From: a bacterium
GTDB taxonomy: Bacteria; Actinomycetota; Acidimicrobiia; Acidimicrobiales; Bin134
NCBI GenBank assembly: GCA_028820035.1
Contig: JAPPKI010000139.1
Span: 1-8,233 of the forward strand
Length of the DNA stretch: 8,233 nucleotides
Direction of reading: 5' to 3'
Shown: piece by piece, positions 1 to 6,544 of the stretch
Position numbering within the stretch: the stretch's first letter is position 1
Layout: every line of letters begins with the position of its first letter
The notes under the pieces: generated by a model
Seen by the model: only the letters and a program-made list of their open reading frames with translations
Told to the model about the DNA's origin: nothing
Database searches by the model: none
Position numbers and translations under genes: made by a program

Positions 1-739
1 AGATGTAGGCGTTGGTGCCCACATAGGCCAGCGATTGGCCGATGACCCAGGCCAGGGAACGGCCGTCGTCGGCCGCGATGTCGGCGATGTCCATGGTTCC
101 GATGGTGCCGTACACGGTCACCGCGTCACCACTCACCCCTCGGCGGTCGGCCAGCGGCGGCCACGGGGAACGCTCCTCCCACTCCCCCATCACCAGACCC
201 ACCACCCGGGCCGGCTGGCCCAGCACGCACTTGGAGGTCTCACCGGCCACTTGACCACCAACGTTGCGCATGACGAGGCGGATGGCTCGGCCGATGGCCG
301 GTCCGCCCCCCGCCGTGCCGCCGAAGCACCCAGCCTGGTAAGGCAGGTCTAACTGGTCGCGGGACGGGCCGTTCACAAACAGGCAGGGCACCACTGAGCT
401 GGTGGTGGTGTTGAGGGCGAACAGGTCGAACGGGCGCTCGGCCATGGCCTCCAGCGCGGCCATCATCAGTGGCATGGCCTCGGGGGCGGCCCCGGCCATG
501 CAGGCATTGATTGCCAATTTCTCCACCGTGCACCAGGCGTTGGCCGGCGGCACTTCCAACAGCACCGAGTCGGCTGGGCGACCGGCAGAGGCCGTGAACC
601 GGGCCACCCGCTCCGGGGTGGGCGGGATCAACGGCAGGCCGTCGCCCCAGCCCTGGGCCGTGGCCCAGGCCATAAACTCCACCGGGTCGTCGGGGGCCTC
701 GACCTGCCCATCGGGAATGGAACCGCCGTCAGAGGCCAT
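1..739 (-). CDS. Conserved uncharacterised protein, partner of the UGSC selenoprotein (3' end outside window)
   Basis: This is an open frame of 246 codons with no internal stop, running off the left edge, so the C-terminus is missing. The ATG at 737-739 directly abuts the TAG stop (740-742) of the UGSC gene and lies in the same reading frame, which implies coupled translation or reinitiation; a GGGAG sits 11 nt upstream. The visible protein is soluble, with no signal peptide or membrane segment. Near the N-terminus is a WGDGLPLIPPTPERV motif (residues 31-45), followed by an Ala/Met-rich helical stretch (about 75-101), a Gly-rich segment GCFGGTAGGGPAIGRAIR (137-154) and YGTIGTMDIADIA (210-222). 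It has five cysteines (70, 80, 119, 138, 171). My recollection is that proteins with this N-terminal motif are conserved hypotheticals that recur next to UGSC genes, but I can assign no reaction. That it is a real gene is well supported by codon bias and position; its function is unknown. Confidence 0.8.
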   Translation of the reverse strand, partial: MASDGGSIPDGQVEAPDDPVEFMAWATAQGWGDGLPLIPPTPERVARFTASAGRPADSVLLEVPPANAWCTVEKLAINACMAGAAPEAMPLMMAALEAMAERPFDLFALNTTTSSVVPCLFVNGPSRDQLDLPYQAGCFGGTAGGGPAIGRAIRLVMRNVGGQVAGETSKCVLGQPARVVGLVMGEWEERSPWPPLADRRGVSGDAVTVYGTIGTMDIADIAADDGRSLAWVIGQSLAYVGTNAYI

Positions 740-1273
740 CTATTGCGGCACTCCCAGTGAATCCAACAGCGACTGCCAGAAATCGTGGGCGATCTGGCGC
801 ACTTCCGGTTCGGGACGGGTGTCCAGCGGGTAGGGCAGCACGCACAGCCGCAAGCCGGGCCGCTCCATGTTGCGCGACATGATCTCGGCCAGCGGCACGA
901 ACTCTTCGGTTACGACGGCGACCGCCGTCTTGCCCTGGGCCGCCACCGCAACTGCGTCGTGGACGGTCCAGGACGTGCAGCTGCCTCAATTGCCCAGGCC
1001 GACGATGGCGATGTCCACATCGGTGGCGAAGCTCTCCAGTTCCTCGAGCACCGCGTCTTCGAGCTTGACGTCCTGGCGGGACTCCGAGCACCACGGCACC
1101 ACCTCGGCCCCGGCCGCCTCCAGCTTGCGGGTCCACTCGTCGGTGGTCCACAGGAATGAGCGCCAGGTGAGGTCGTAGCGGATGCCCACTCGCTTGCCGG
1201 TCAGCGGACCGGCATCGGGGCCCCGATCCGGGTCTACCGACGGCGGAGATGCTGTCGGATCCAATACCAACAT
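740..1273 (-). CDS. UGSC family selenoprotein, TGA at 986-988 read as selenocysteine
   Basis: Two adjacent same-frame pieces, 986-1273 and 740-985, are separated only by TGA at 986-988. Read through it, they give one 177-residue protein with Sec96-Gly97-Ser98-Cys99, the signature that names the UGSC (seleno)protein family; some relatives are expected to carry Cys in place of Sec. The N-terminal half contains a LDPT motif (4-7) and a Rossmann-like strand-helix pattern: GKRVGIRYD (26-34), EAAGAEVVPW (52-61), DVDIAIVGLGN (85-95) leading straight into the Sec. The C-terminal half continues with a helix and strand (AVAVAAQGKTAVAVVTEEF) with no break in coding quality, which argues against a pseudogene. 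The U-x-x-C arrangement resembles redox-active CxxC motifs, so thiol or selenol chemistry is likely, but the substrate is unknown. The start is the ATG at 1271-1273, without a convincing ribosome binding site. It lies 47 bp after the crotonase stop and abuts the partner gene. Decoding needs selA, selB, selC and selD, none of which is in this window. Confidence 0.85.
955..975 (-). promoter_or_regulatory. Candidate bacterial SECIS hairpin for Sec insertion
   Basis: Ten nucleotides after the TGA on the mRNA strand, CGTC (975-972) pairs with GACG (958-955). After a C:C mismatch (971/959), TGGA (970-967) pairs with TCCA (963-960) around a CCG loop. The apical loop is about 22 nt from the U of UGA, inside the usual distance for bSECIS elements, and the hairpin lies within the coding sequence as expected. 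The loop does not clearly show the guanine usually found at its 5' side, so the exact fold is uncertain. Confidence 0.5.
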
Positions 1274-1292
1274 GCCCGCAGGTTACCGAACG

Positions 1293-1306
1293 GTCTTCCG
1301 AAAGAC
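1293..1306 (-). other. Small hairpin between the crotonase and UGSC genes
   Basis: On the mRNA strand GTCTT pairs with AAGAC around a TCGG loop: five base pairs inside the 47-bp gap between the crotonase stop and the UGSC start. No T-run follows, so it is not a classical terminator. It could be a processing or partial-attenuation site that adjusts the ratio of the two products, or chance. Confidence 0.25.
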
Positions 1307-1320
1307 GGTTTGAGAAAGGA

Positions 1321-2130
1321 CTAGTGGCCGGTGAAATCGGGGGGGCGGCCCTCTTCGCGGGACGCGGCCCACTCTCGGAAGTCGGCCGAACGAGACGAAA
1401 GCTCCATGGCAAACGCCTCTTCGCTCAAGTGGGCTTCGAGGCTGCGTTCTCTGCCTCGCTGGACAAGAGTCTTGGTTTGCCCGACAGCCACGGTGGCCGA
1501 TGAGGCCAGCTGGCCAGTCAAGGCAACAGCATCGGCATCGACCTTGTCGGCCGAGACCGCGCGATAGATCAGCCCCCATTCGGCTGCCTCGGCCCCGGAG
1601 ACTTCCTCGCCCAGCATCAACATGCCCTTGGCTCGGGCAACACCAGCCAGCCGGGGCAACAGCCAGGATGTCCCGCTGTCAGGGGTGATGCCCATGGCGG
1701 TGAACGGCGCCCGCAGTCGGGCGTCGTCAGCAGCCACCGCGAAATCGGAGGCCAGCGCCAGGCTGAGGCCGAGGCCCACCGCCCATCCCCGTACCGCGCA
1801 CACAATGGGCACCTGCACTTCAAGCATCACCGGGATGAGCCGGTTCACCAGATAGGGCATGCGCCGGGAGATGCTGCCCGGCCGGGGTCGAGTACCGTCA
1901 CCGGTCCGACTAGCCAAGTCGAAGCCGCTGCAAAAATTGTCGCCGGTGGCGTTGAGCAGAACCGTCCTAATCTCCTCGTCGGCGCTGGCCGCTTCCAGAG
2001 TGTCGATCAGGGCCAGGACGATGTCGTCGGTCAGCGCATTGCGGCGCTGAGGCCGGTCGAGGGTGAGGGTCAATATCGGCGGCGCCGTGACCACTAGCAG
2101 GCCCTCGGGCGGCGTTGGATAGGGCTTCAT
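1321..2130 (-). CDS. Crotonase-fold enoyl-CoA isomerase/hydratase family protein (PaaG-like)
   Basis: This 269-residue protein is of normal length for the crotonase superfamily, which processes acyl-CoA thioesters in the cytoplasm. Family motifs appear in order: LTLDRPQRRNALT (22-34), the first oxyanion-hole segment NFCSGFDL (65-72), the second GWAVGLGLSLALASDF (115-130) and ITPDSGTSWLLPRLAG (148-163). The two glutamates used by classical enoyl-CoA hydratase align here with Ser123 and Phe143, so ordinary hydration is unlikely. Asp151 in PDSG matches the acid used by PaaG-type isomerases (1,2-epoxyphenylacetyl-CoA or delta3-delta2 enoyl-CoA isomerases), so I favour isomerisation; the substrate is unknown. 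The ATG at 2128-2130 is 16 bp after the DM13 stop, supporting cotranscription with it and probably with the UGSC gene downstream. No strong ribosome binding site is visible. Family membership is certain; the specific reaction is inference. Confidence 0.9.
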   Translation of the reverse strand: MKPYPTPPEGLLVVTAPPILTLTLDRPQRRNALTDDIVLALIDTLEAASADEEIRTVLLNATGDNFCSGFDLASRTGDGTRPRPGSISRRMPYLVNRLIPVMLEVQVPIVCAVRGWAVGLGLSLALASDFAVAADDARLRAPFTAMGITPDSGTSWLLPRLAGVARAKGMLMLGEEVSGAEAAEWGLIYRAVSADKVDADAVALTGQLASSATVAVGQTKTLVQRGRERSLEAHLSEEAFAMELSSRSADFREWAASREEGRPPDFTGH

Positions 2131-2146
2131 GCCCGGCCCACACTAA

Positions 2147-2947
2147 TCAGCTTGCTACAAGCTCGGCGGCCCCGAATATCACCGAGAACCTCACGCACCA
2201 GATCACCACGGTGGAGTAGAGGTCGAGGTCGAGGTCGCGGGGAATCTCGTAGTTCTGCGAGCCGACGTTCCCTTTCAGATCGCCGAGGTCAACATAGACG
2301 TCGGTGAACTGGCCGACGGGAGCGTCGGGGGGAGCCGCGCTCAGGTAGACGTTCAGGTCGGGGCCGTTGTCGGTCCTGAAATCCTCGAACCGCAAGAACC
2401 GCTGTCCGGTGCCGTCGCCCAGCACGTCTACCCGTCCCTGCGTGGGGTGGCTGCGGCTGATGAACTCGCCCGATGCCTCCACCCTTATCTGGGGCATCGG
2501 AGGCATGGTCTCCTCGACCGGTTGCTCCTCGGGCATGCCGAGCTCTTCCATGGCCTCGTCCATCTCGGCCATGAGTTCTTCAGACAACTCGTCGCTTGGC
2601 ATGGGGCCCGTGGCGGGCGCGGGGGTGGCGGTATCGGTCTCGGGGCTCGGGGCCGTAGTCGTGGGAGCCGCGGCTGTCGCCTCCGCGGCCGGGGTGCCGG
2701 GACCGTCCACCGTGGGATCGGGAGCGGTCGGCTCGACAACCGGGGTTCCGGCCACCGCGCCGCTGTCGAACACCGGTCCAGCCTCATCAACTTTGTCGTC
2801 GATGAAATAGGTCTGGAAGGCGAACCAGAAGAACACCAACCAGATCAACACACCCAGCAAGGCGGCCAAGACCACAGCGATAAGCACCTTGGCTCGGGTC
2901 GGCAGTGCCTTCAACCAGCCCCACAAGCGGAGAATCAACCGTTTCAT
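2147..2947 (-). CDS. Membrane-anchored DM13-domain protein
   Basis: This 266-residue protein (from the ATG) has three parts. A basic N-terminus leads into a single membrane helix (about 20-46, VLIAVVLAALLGVLIWLVFF and on), which acts as a signal anchor. A long disordered linker (about 60-150) is rich in Pro, Ala and Thr, and ends in an acidic, Met-containing stretch. The C-terminal domain (about 154-264) matches DM13: GEFISRSHPTQGRV, FLRFEDFRTDNGPDLNVYLS, DLGDLKGNVGSQNYEIP and the closing VVIWCVRFSVIFGAAEL with the near-invariant cysteine at residue 251. DM13 has been proposed to be an extracytoplasmic redox or electron-transfer domain. It is the first gene of the minus-strand set. I chose the ATG at 2945-2947, preceded closely by GGGAG (2 nt spacing), over a TTG at 2954-2956 that has no ribosome binding site. 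The domain call is confident; the redox role and partner are inferred. Confidence 0.88.
   Translation of the reverse strand: MKRLILRLWGWLKALPTRAKVLIAVVLAALLGVLIWLVFFWFAFQTYFIDDKVDEAGPVFDSGAVAGTPVVEPTAPDPTVDGPGTPAAEATAAAPTTTAPSPETDTATPAPATGPMPSDELSEELMAEMDEAMEELGMPEEQPVEETMPPMPQIRVEASGEFISRSHPTQGRVDVLGDGTGQRFLRFEDFRTDNGPDLNVYLSAAPPDAPVGQFTDVYVDLGDLKGNVGSQNYEIPRDLDLDLYSTVVIWCVRFSVIFGAAELVAS
2149..2163 (-). other. Hairpin at the end of the DM13 gene
   Basis: AGCTTG and CAAGCT form a perfect 6-bp stem with a 3-nt loop over the last codons of the DM13 gene, touching its TGA stop. There is no following T-run. It could slow or process the transcript before the crotonase gene, or simply be chance. 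Confidence 0.25.
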
Positions 2948-2948
2948 G

Positions 2949-2967
2949 TCTCCCAATGTAGGGGAGA
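2949..2967 (-). promoter_or_regulatory. Inverted repeat that could mask the DM13 ribosome binding site
   Basis: TCTCCC (2949-2954) and GGGAGA (2962-2967) are perfect inverted repeats 7 nt apart, one base upstream of the DM13 ATG. In the minus-strand mRNA they would form a 6-bp hairpin whose 3' arm is the GGGAG ribosome binding site itself. It may be a translational control hairpin, or a protein operator in the divergent promoter region shared with the plus-strand crotonase. Confidence 0.4.
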
Positions 2968-3039
2968 AATTCCAAATCGCAGGTGATGGACCTCCTCAAT
3001 GACGCGACATCTCTGCGAAAGCTGCGACAAACTGGCGAG

Positions 3040-3843
3040 ATGAGCTACGAAACGCTGATCGTGGAGCGCGAGGGCCGGGTGGGGTGGCTGATCAACAACC
3101 GTCCCGACCAGCTCAATGCCATGAACTCCCAGATGCGAGAGGAGTTCGCCGAGGCGTGGCTGGAGCTGGACCGAGACCCCGAGGTGCGGGTGATTGTCCA
3201 CACCGGGGAGGGTCGGGCCTTCCAGACCGGTGTGGACGTGGTGGAGCTGGCCACCGACGGTCAGGGCATGGAGCGATACCGGGAGTCGGTGGAGAAATTC
3301 GACCTGCACTTCACCTCTTGGCACCAAAAGGTGCGCAAGCCGGTGATCACCGCGGTCAACGGCATCTGCTGCGGGGGCGGGTTCCACTGGGTGGCCGACG
3401 CCGACATCGTGATCGCAGCCTCCAACACCCAGTTCTTCGACCCCCACGTGTCGGTGGGACAGGTGGTGGCGCTGGAGGCCATCGCACTGCTGAAGAAGAT
3501 GCCCGCTGAGACGGTTATGCGCATGGCGTTGATGGGCGCCCACGAACGGATGGGCGCCCAACGGGCCTATGAGCTGGGCATGATCAGCGAGATCGTCGAT
3601 CCGCCCGAGCGACTGCGGGAGCGGGCCGGCGAGATCGCCGAGGCCATCGCCCGCAACTCCCCGTCAGCCATGGCCGCCACCAAGAAGGCCCTATGGGACG
3701 CCATGGAACACGGACTCACCGAGGCCAGTAAGACCGGCGCCTTCCACATGACCGGAATATGGGGCCACCCCGACCAGGTCGAAGGCCCCGCCGCCTTCGC
3801 CGAGAAACGCGAGCCCCAATGGGAACCCCTCGACCTCAAGTAG
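3040..3843 (+). CDS. Enoyl-CoA hydratase/isomerase family protein with histidines at the catalytic positions
   Basis: This 267-residue crotonase-superfamily protein contains VGWLINNRPDQLNAMNS (14-30), AFQTGVDVVEL (60-70, first oxyanion segment) and NGICCGGGFHWVADADIVIA (107-126, second segment). These are followed by FFDPHVSVGQVVALEAI (132-148) and the C-terminal helices typical of the family. Aligned with mitochondrial enoyl-CoA hydratase, the two catalytic glutamates fall at His116 and His136, so it belongs to a non-canonical subgroup and the reaction is unknown. The protein is cytoplasmic. I prefer the ATG at 3040 because the family motifs begin right after it. The frame stays open to GTG 2983 and ATG 2986, but those added codons have poorer GC at third positions (about 11 of 18) and no family similarity. 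It is transcribed divergently from the DM13 gene and converges on the FN3 gene. Confidence 0.88.
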   Translation: MSYETLIVEREGRVGWLINNRPDQLNAMNSQMREEFAEAWLELDRDPEVRVIVHTGEGRAFQTGVDVVELATDGQGMERYRESVEKFDLHFTSWHQKVRKPVITAVNGICCGGGFHWVADADIVIAASNTQFFDPHVSVGQVVALEAIALLKKMPAETVMRMALMGAHERMGAQRAYELGMISEIVDPPERLRERAGEIAEAIARNSPSAMAATKKALWDAMEHGLTEASKTGAFHMTGIWGHPDQVEGPAAFAEKREPQWEPLDLK

Positions 3844-3849
3844 GCAGAA

Positions 3850-3878
3850 TTCAGGAAGTCGCTGTTCTTGCTTCTGAA
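3850..3878. terminator. Possible bidirectional terminator hairpin between convergent genes
   Basis: TTCA-G-GAAG (3850-3858) and CTTCTGAA (3871-3878) form an 8-bp stem with one bulged G and a 12-nt loop, in the 41-bp gap where the crotonase and FN3 genes converge. No T-run follows on either strand, so only the location and the stem support it. Confidence 0.35.
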
Positions 3879-3884
3879 CTCGCC

Positions 3885-6464
3885 TCACCCCTTAGGGGTG
3901 GTGTGGCAGTAGGGGATGGGCAAGTAGAACTGCCATTGGCTGGATATCTCAGAACGCCGCCATGCTGCTACCCAATATCTGGTGTTGGGCTGTAGGCCCG
4001 TGAATTCTGCCGAGGTCTCACGACCCTTGGCAAACACCTTGGATTCCGTGAGCAAATTCCAGTTCGCCACAAGCATAATCTTCCAGTGGTAGGCACCATC
4101 TGGATCGTCCCAGGAAACCGCGATGCTGGTAGCGGAGCCAGCTGTGCAATTGATCACCGGTTGGACGACATCAGGAACCGTCGCCTCCCAAATCCAAGGG
4201 TTTACATCCAACAGCCGTGCTCTTAAGGTAACCGAATAACGAGTGCCTGGAGTAAGCCCAATAAATGTATATCTATTGCTAGGATTTGGAAACACAATTT
4301 CCCAGTCACCGAAGTCGTACGGCCCAAATGGACCGGGTGGCCGATCAGGCCAACTTTCCTCTAATTCGTCTGATTGCTCGCTGGGTACGATACTCGCCTC
4401 ATAATAGTCCGCGTCTTCAACTGGCCCATACAGTATAGTAAGTGTATTACCCCCAGAGTGGCTGCCTTCTATGGTTGGAGTGGCAAGTAATTTCGTGTAG
4501 CACTCAGGTGCGGGATCTACTGCGTTCCACTCGTCGTTTTCGTACCACCACAAGAGAAGCACATAGCGCTTACTTCTGGATAGCCCTGCAAATTCTGTCG
4601 AGTGCTGTCCCCTTATCATCCTGCCATCGACATAGCCACCATCGACTCTGGCTGCGTACCAATAGTCAACCTCAGACTTTATCTCCCATTCCAACGTCAG
4701 GCTTGAATCAGACACCGCTTCACAGACCACCCCAGCCGCAGTGGTCAAACACTCCACAACAGATCCACGGCCCCATCCAGTGAGATCACCTGACTGCACC
4801 GTTATATTGTATAAAGTTCCTGGTGTCAGCGACTCAAACTTGTAGTCGGTACCCTCTATGTCGGGAGTCCACACATCAACATCCAGCATGGCTCTGTATT
4901 GTAAAACTCCATCAACCTTTTTCCAGTACACATGAATGCTACTCGACTTTGCTACACAGGTAACAGAAGGTGAGGGAATATCTAGTAGAGTAGTGCAATA
5001 CACGCCTGTGGATTGCTGTGGGTTGCCGTATTCGACCGCCTGAACGGCTATCCAGTACTTCGTGGATGGTGTCAAGTCAGCGAACGTTGCTGATTTGGGG
5101 TTCGGGTATTGCACCGTCTGAGGATGTCCGGATTCCACCGAATAGGCAGTTGCCAAATAGCTGTGGACACGTTCATCCAAGTGCCATGTAATGTTGATGG
5201 CAGTAGACGTCGCTGAACACGATAACCCGGTTGGAGATGGCAGATTCGTTGAGGTTGTTGTGCAATCCACTTTGCCATCATCGCTCCAACCAGCAGAGTT
5301 GTTTCCTTGAACCCTGACCGAATATTCGGTCGCTGGATCCAGATTTAAGAACTCATGGCTCAGTCCCATAGTAGAAACCCAACCGTTGCCTCTGGAAACT
5401 CGATACTTGGCTGCTTCCTCAAGCATTGCCCATGTCACCCTGACGCTGCTGACCGCCGTTGTGCAAGTAACAGACGGTGCCGGTGGCGGAGCCATCGTTG
5501 TGCAGACTGTGCTTGGGTGAACCTGGTTCCAAGCGCCATCGGGGGAGTCTTGCCACCAGAAATAGAATTTGTACGAGACTTCCTCCTCCAACCCGCTGAA
5601 CACAGTGGACAGCAACGAGCCATCAAGAGACCGCCCTTCGACATACTCGCCTGCTATAGTCGCCCGAGCCACGTACCACCGGTGAACCCGCCCATCAGCC
5701 CGCCAAAAGAGCTTTATCCCACTGGCCGAGACTACGCCGCAATCGGGTGAGCCTACTCCAGTCGTGCAATATACTCCAGAGTAGTAGTTGGCCTGTTTGC
5801 CGGAGTTGGAGTTGACGCCAACGAAGTACCTTGTTGACGGAGATAACCCGGAAAACACCACCCATGTCGATTCAGTTGTCTTGGCAATTTGGCGTTCTCC
5901 TGCCACGGCCAACTGAAGCCTCGCCGTATAATCATCTGCTCCTGCAACCGAATTCCAAGAAAGAGCAATGTCTGTGGAGGTCGCCCAGCATGTCAATCCG
6001 TAAGGCCGCGGCAAAACCTGGGCCGCCCCGCACACATACCCACCAGCACATGGCGCCAATCCCCCGAATCCTTCGGGAGCTGGCTCCAACTCGTCAAATA
6101 CAGGTCCCCAGGGGATTGGGGAACCGCGGTCTCTTGCGACCGGGGCAGGTTCTGGCTCGTCGTCAAGCCCTGTCGCCGTGTTGTCCGTCTCCGACGCGTC
6201 CAGCCGGTCGAATCCCTCAAAAAACGGCCCATCGGCAGGCGGTTGCCCCTTCTCTGCTGGTACGACGACAAAATCTTCCACCCGTTCACCACCGCCACCT
6301 CCTCTTTGCAAACCCGCAACCAACCCACCTGCAACAAAGTCAGGGGGCGAAGGCGGAGTCGCTGAACTCTCTGCCGACTGCCCATCCACAGGCACCGAAA
6401 GACCCGCCATCGCAATACCATGTGCCACTCCCAAAGCCAATAGCCGTCTGAAAATAGCATTCAC
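3885..6464 (-). CDS. Secreted protein of about eight FN3-like repeats
   Basis: This is an 859-residue exported protein. Residues 1-28 form a signal peptide (FRR, then a hydrophobic LLALGVAHGIAMAGLSV core). Residues 30-150 are a low-complexity Gly/Pro/acidic region. From about 153 there are eight beta-sandwich repeats of 75-105 residues (about 153-234, 238-323, 327-403, 408-492, 496-575, 577-658, 660-765, 768-856), each with a strand Trp or equivalent and a GLxPxTxYxVxV-like segment, typical of fibronectin type III. Seven carry a cysteine pair at their two ends (159/233, 242/321, 334/401, 416/490, 503/572, 581/655, 773/853), suggesting a disulfide per domain; repeat seven lacks it. No catalytic domain, sorting motif or C-terminal membrane helix is present. 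Surface binding or adhesion is inference. The start is the GTG at 6462-6464, with an in-frame stop 15 bases upstream and a weak ribosome binding site. The gene lies 80 bp after vapC. The repeats are AT-rich for the window, a possible sign of transfer. Confidence 0.85.
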   Translation of the reverse strand: MNAIFRRLLALGVAHGIAMAGLSVPVDGQSAESSATPPSPPDFVAGGLVAGLQRGGGGGERVEDFVVVPAEKGQPPADGPFFEGFDRLDASETDNTATGLDDEPEPAPVARDRGSPIPWGPVFDELEPAPEGFGGLAPCAGGYVCGAAQVLPRPYGLTCWATSTDIALSWNSVAGADDYTARLQLAVAGERQIAKTTESTWVVFSGLSPSTRYFVGVNSNSGKQANYYSGVYCTTGVGSPDCGVVSASGIKLFWRADGRVHRWYVARATIAGEYVEGRSLDGSLLSTVFSGLEEEVSYKFYFWWQDSPDGAWNQVHPSTVCTTMAPPPAPSVTCTTAVSSVRVTWAMLEEAAKYRVSRGNGWVSTMGLSHEFLNLDPATEYSVRVQGNNSAGWSDDGKVDCTTTSTNLPSPTGLSCSATSTAINITWHLDERVHSYLATAYSVESGHPQTVQYPNPKSATFADLTPSTKYWIAVQAVEYGNPQQSTGVYCTTLLDIPSPSVTCVAKSSSIHVYWKKVDGVLQYRAMLDVDVWTPDIEGTDYKFESLTPGTLYNITVQSGDLTGWGRGSVVECLTTAAGVVCEAVSDSSLTLEWEIKSEVDYWYAARVDGGYVDGRMIRGQHSTEFAGLSRSKRYVLLLWWYENDEWNAVDPAPECYTKLLATPTIEGSHSGGNTLTILYGPVEDADYYEASIVPSEQSDELEESWPDRPPGPFGPYDFGDWEIVFPNPSNRYTFIGLTPGTRYSVTLRARLLDVNPWIWEATVPDVVQPVINCTAGSATSIAVSWDDPDGAYHWKIMLVANWNLLTESKVFAKGRETSAEFTGLQPNTRYWVAAWRRSEISSQWQFYLPIPYCHTTPKG

Positions 6465-6507
6465 AACTGCAAGGGTAAATCACGACAGACTCCATCGGAG
6501 GTCGCGG

Positions 6508-6517
6508 CGTAGCTACG
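6508..6517. repeat. 10-bp perfect palindrome between vapC and the FN3 gene
   Basis: CGTAGCTACG is a perfect palindrome in the 80-bp gap upstream of the FN3 start. No other structure or clear promoter was found in this gap. It may be an operator half or chance. Confidence 0.2.
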
Positions 6518-6544
6518 GCTCCCAGACGAAGACCAACTCAGCGA

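Noticed and set aside
986..988. TGA as an ordinary stop or pseudogene mutation splitting two small genes
   Set aside because: The frame, codon bias and fold pattern continue without break after it, and the next codons give Gly-Ser-Cys, matching the UGSC family signature.
2447..2986. Long plus-strand open frame opposite the DM13 gene
   Set aside because: It is a shadow of the GC-biased minus-strand DM13 gene; its composition is Gly/Arg/His-rich without any recognisable domain.
2983..3039. Upstream GTG/ATG starts as the true start of the plus-strand crotonase
   Set aside because: The 19 added residues have no family similarity and poorer third-position GC than the gene body; not fully excluded.
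3886..3900. CACCCC-TTA-GGGGTG hairpin over the FN3 stop codon as a terminator
   Set aside because: There is a 6-bp stem but no T-run on either strand, and it overlaps the last coding bases, so it may be only codon-level coincidence.
5831..6451. 206-codon plus-strand frame opposite the FN3 gene
   Set aside because: It lies fully antisense to the signal peptide and first repeat, has no domain, and its Pro/Arg/Gln-rich content is typical of an antisense frame.
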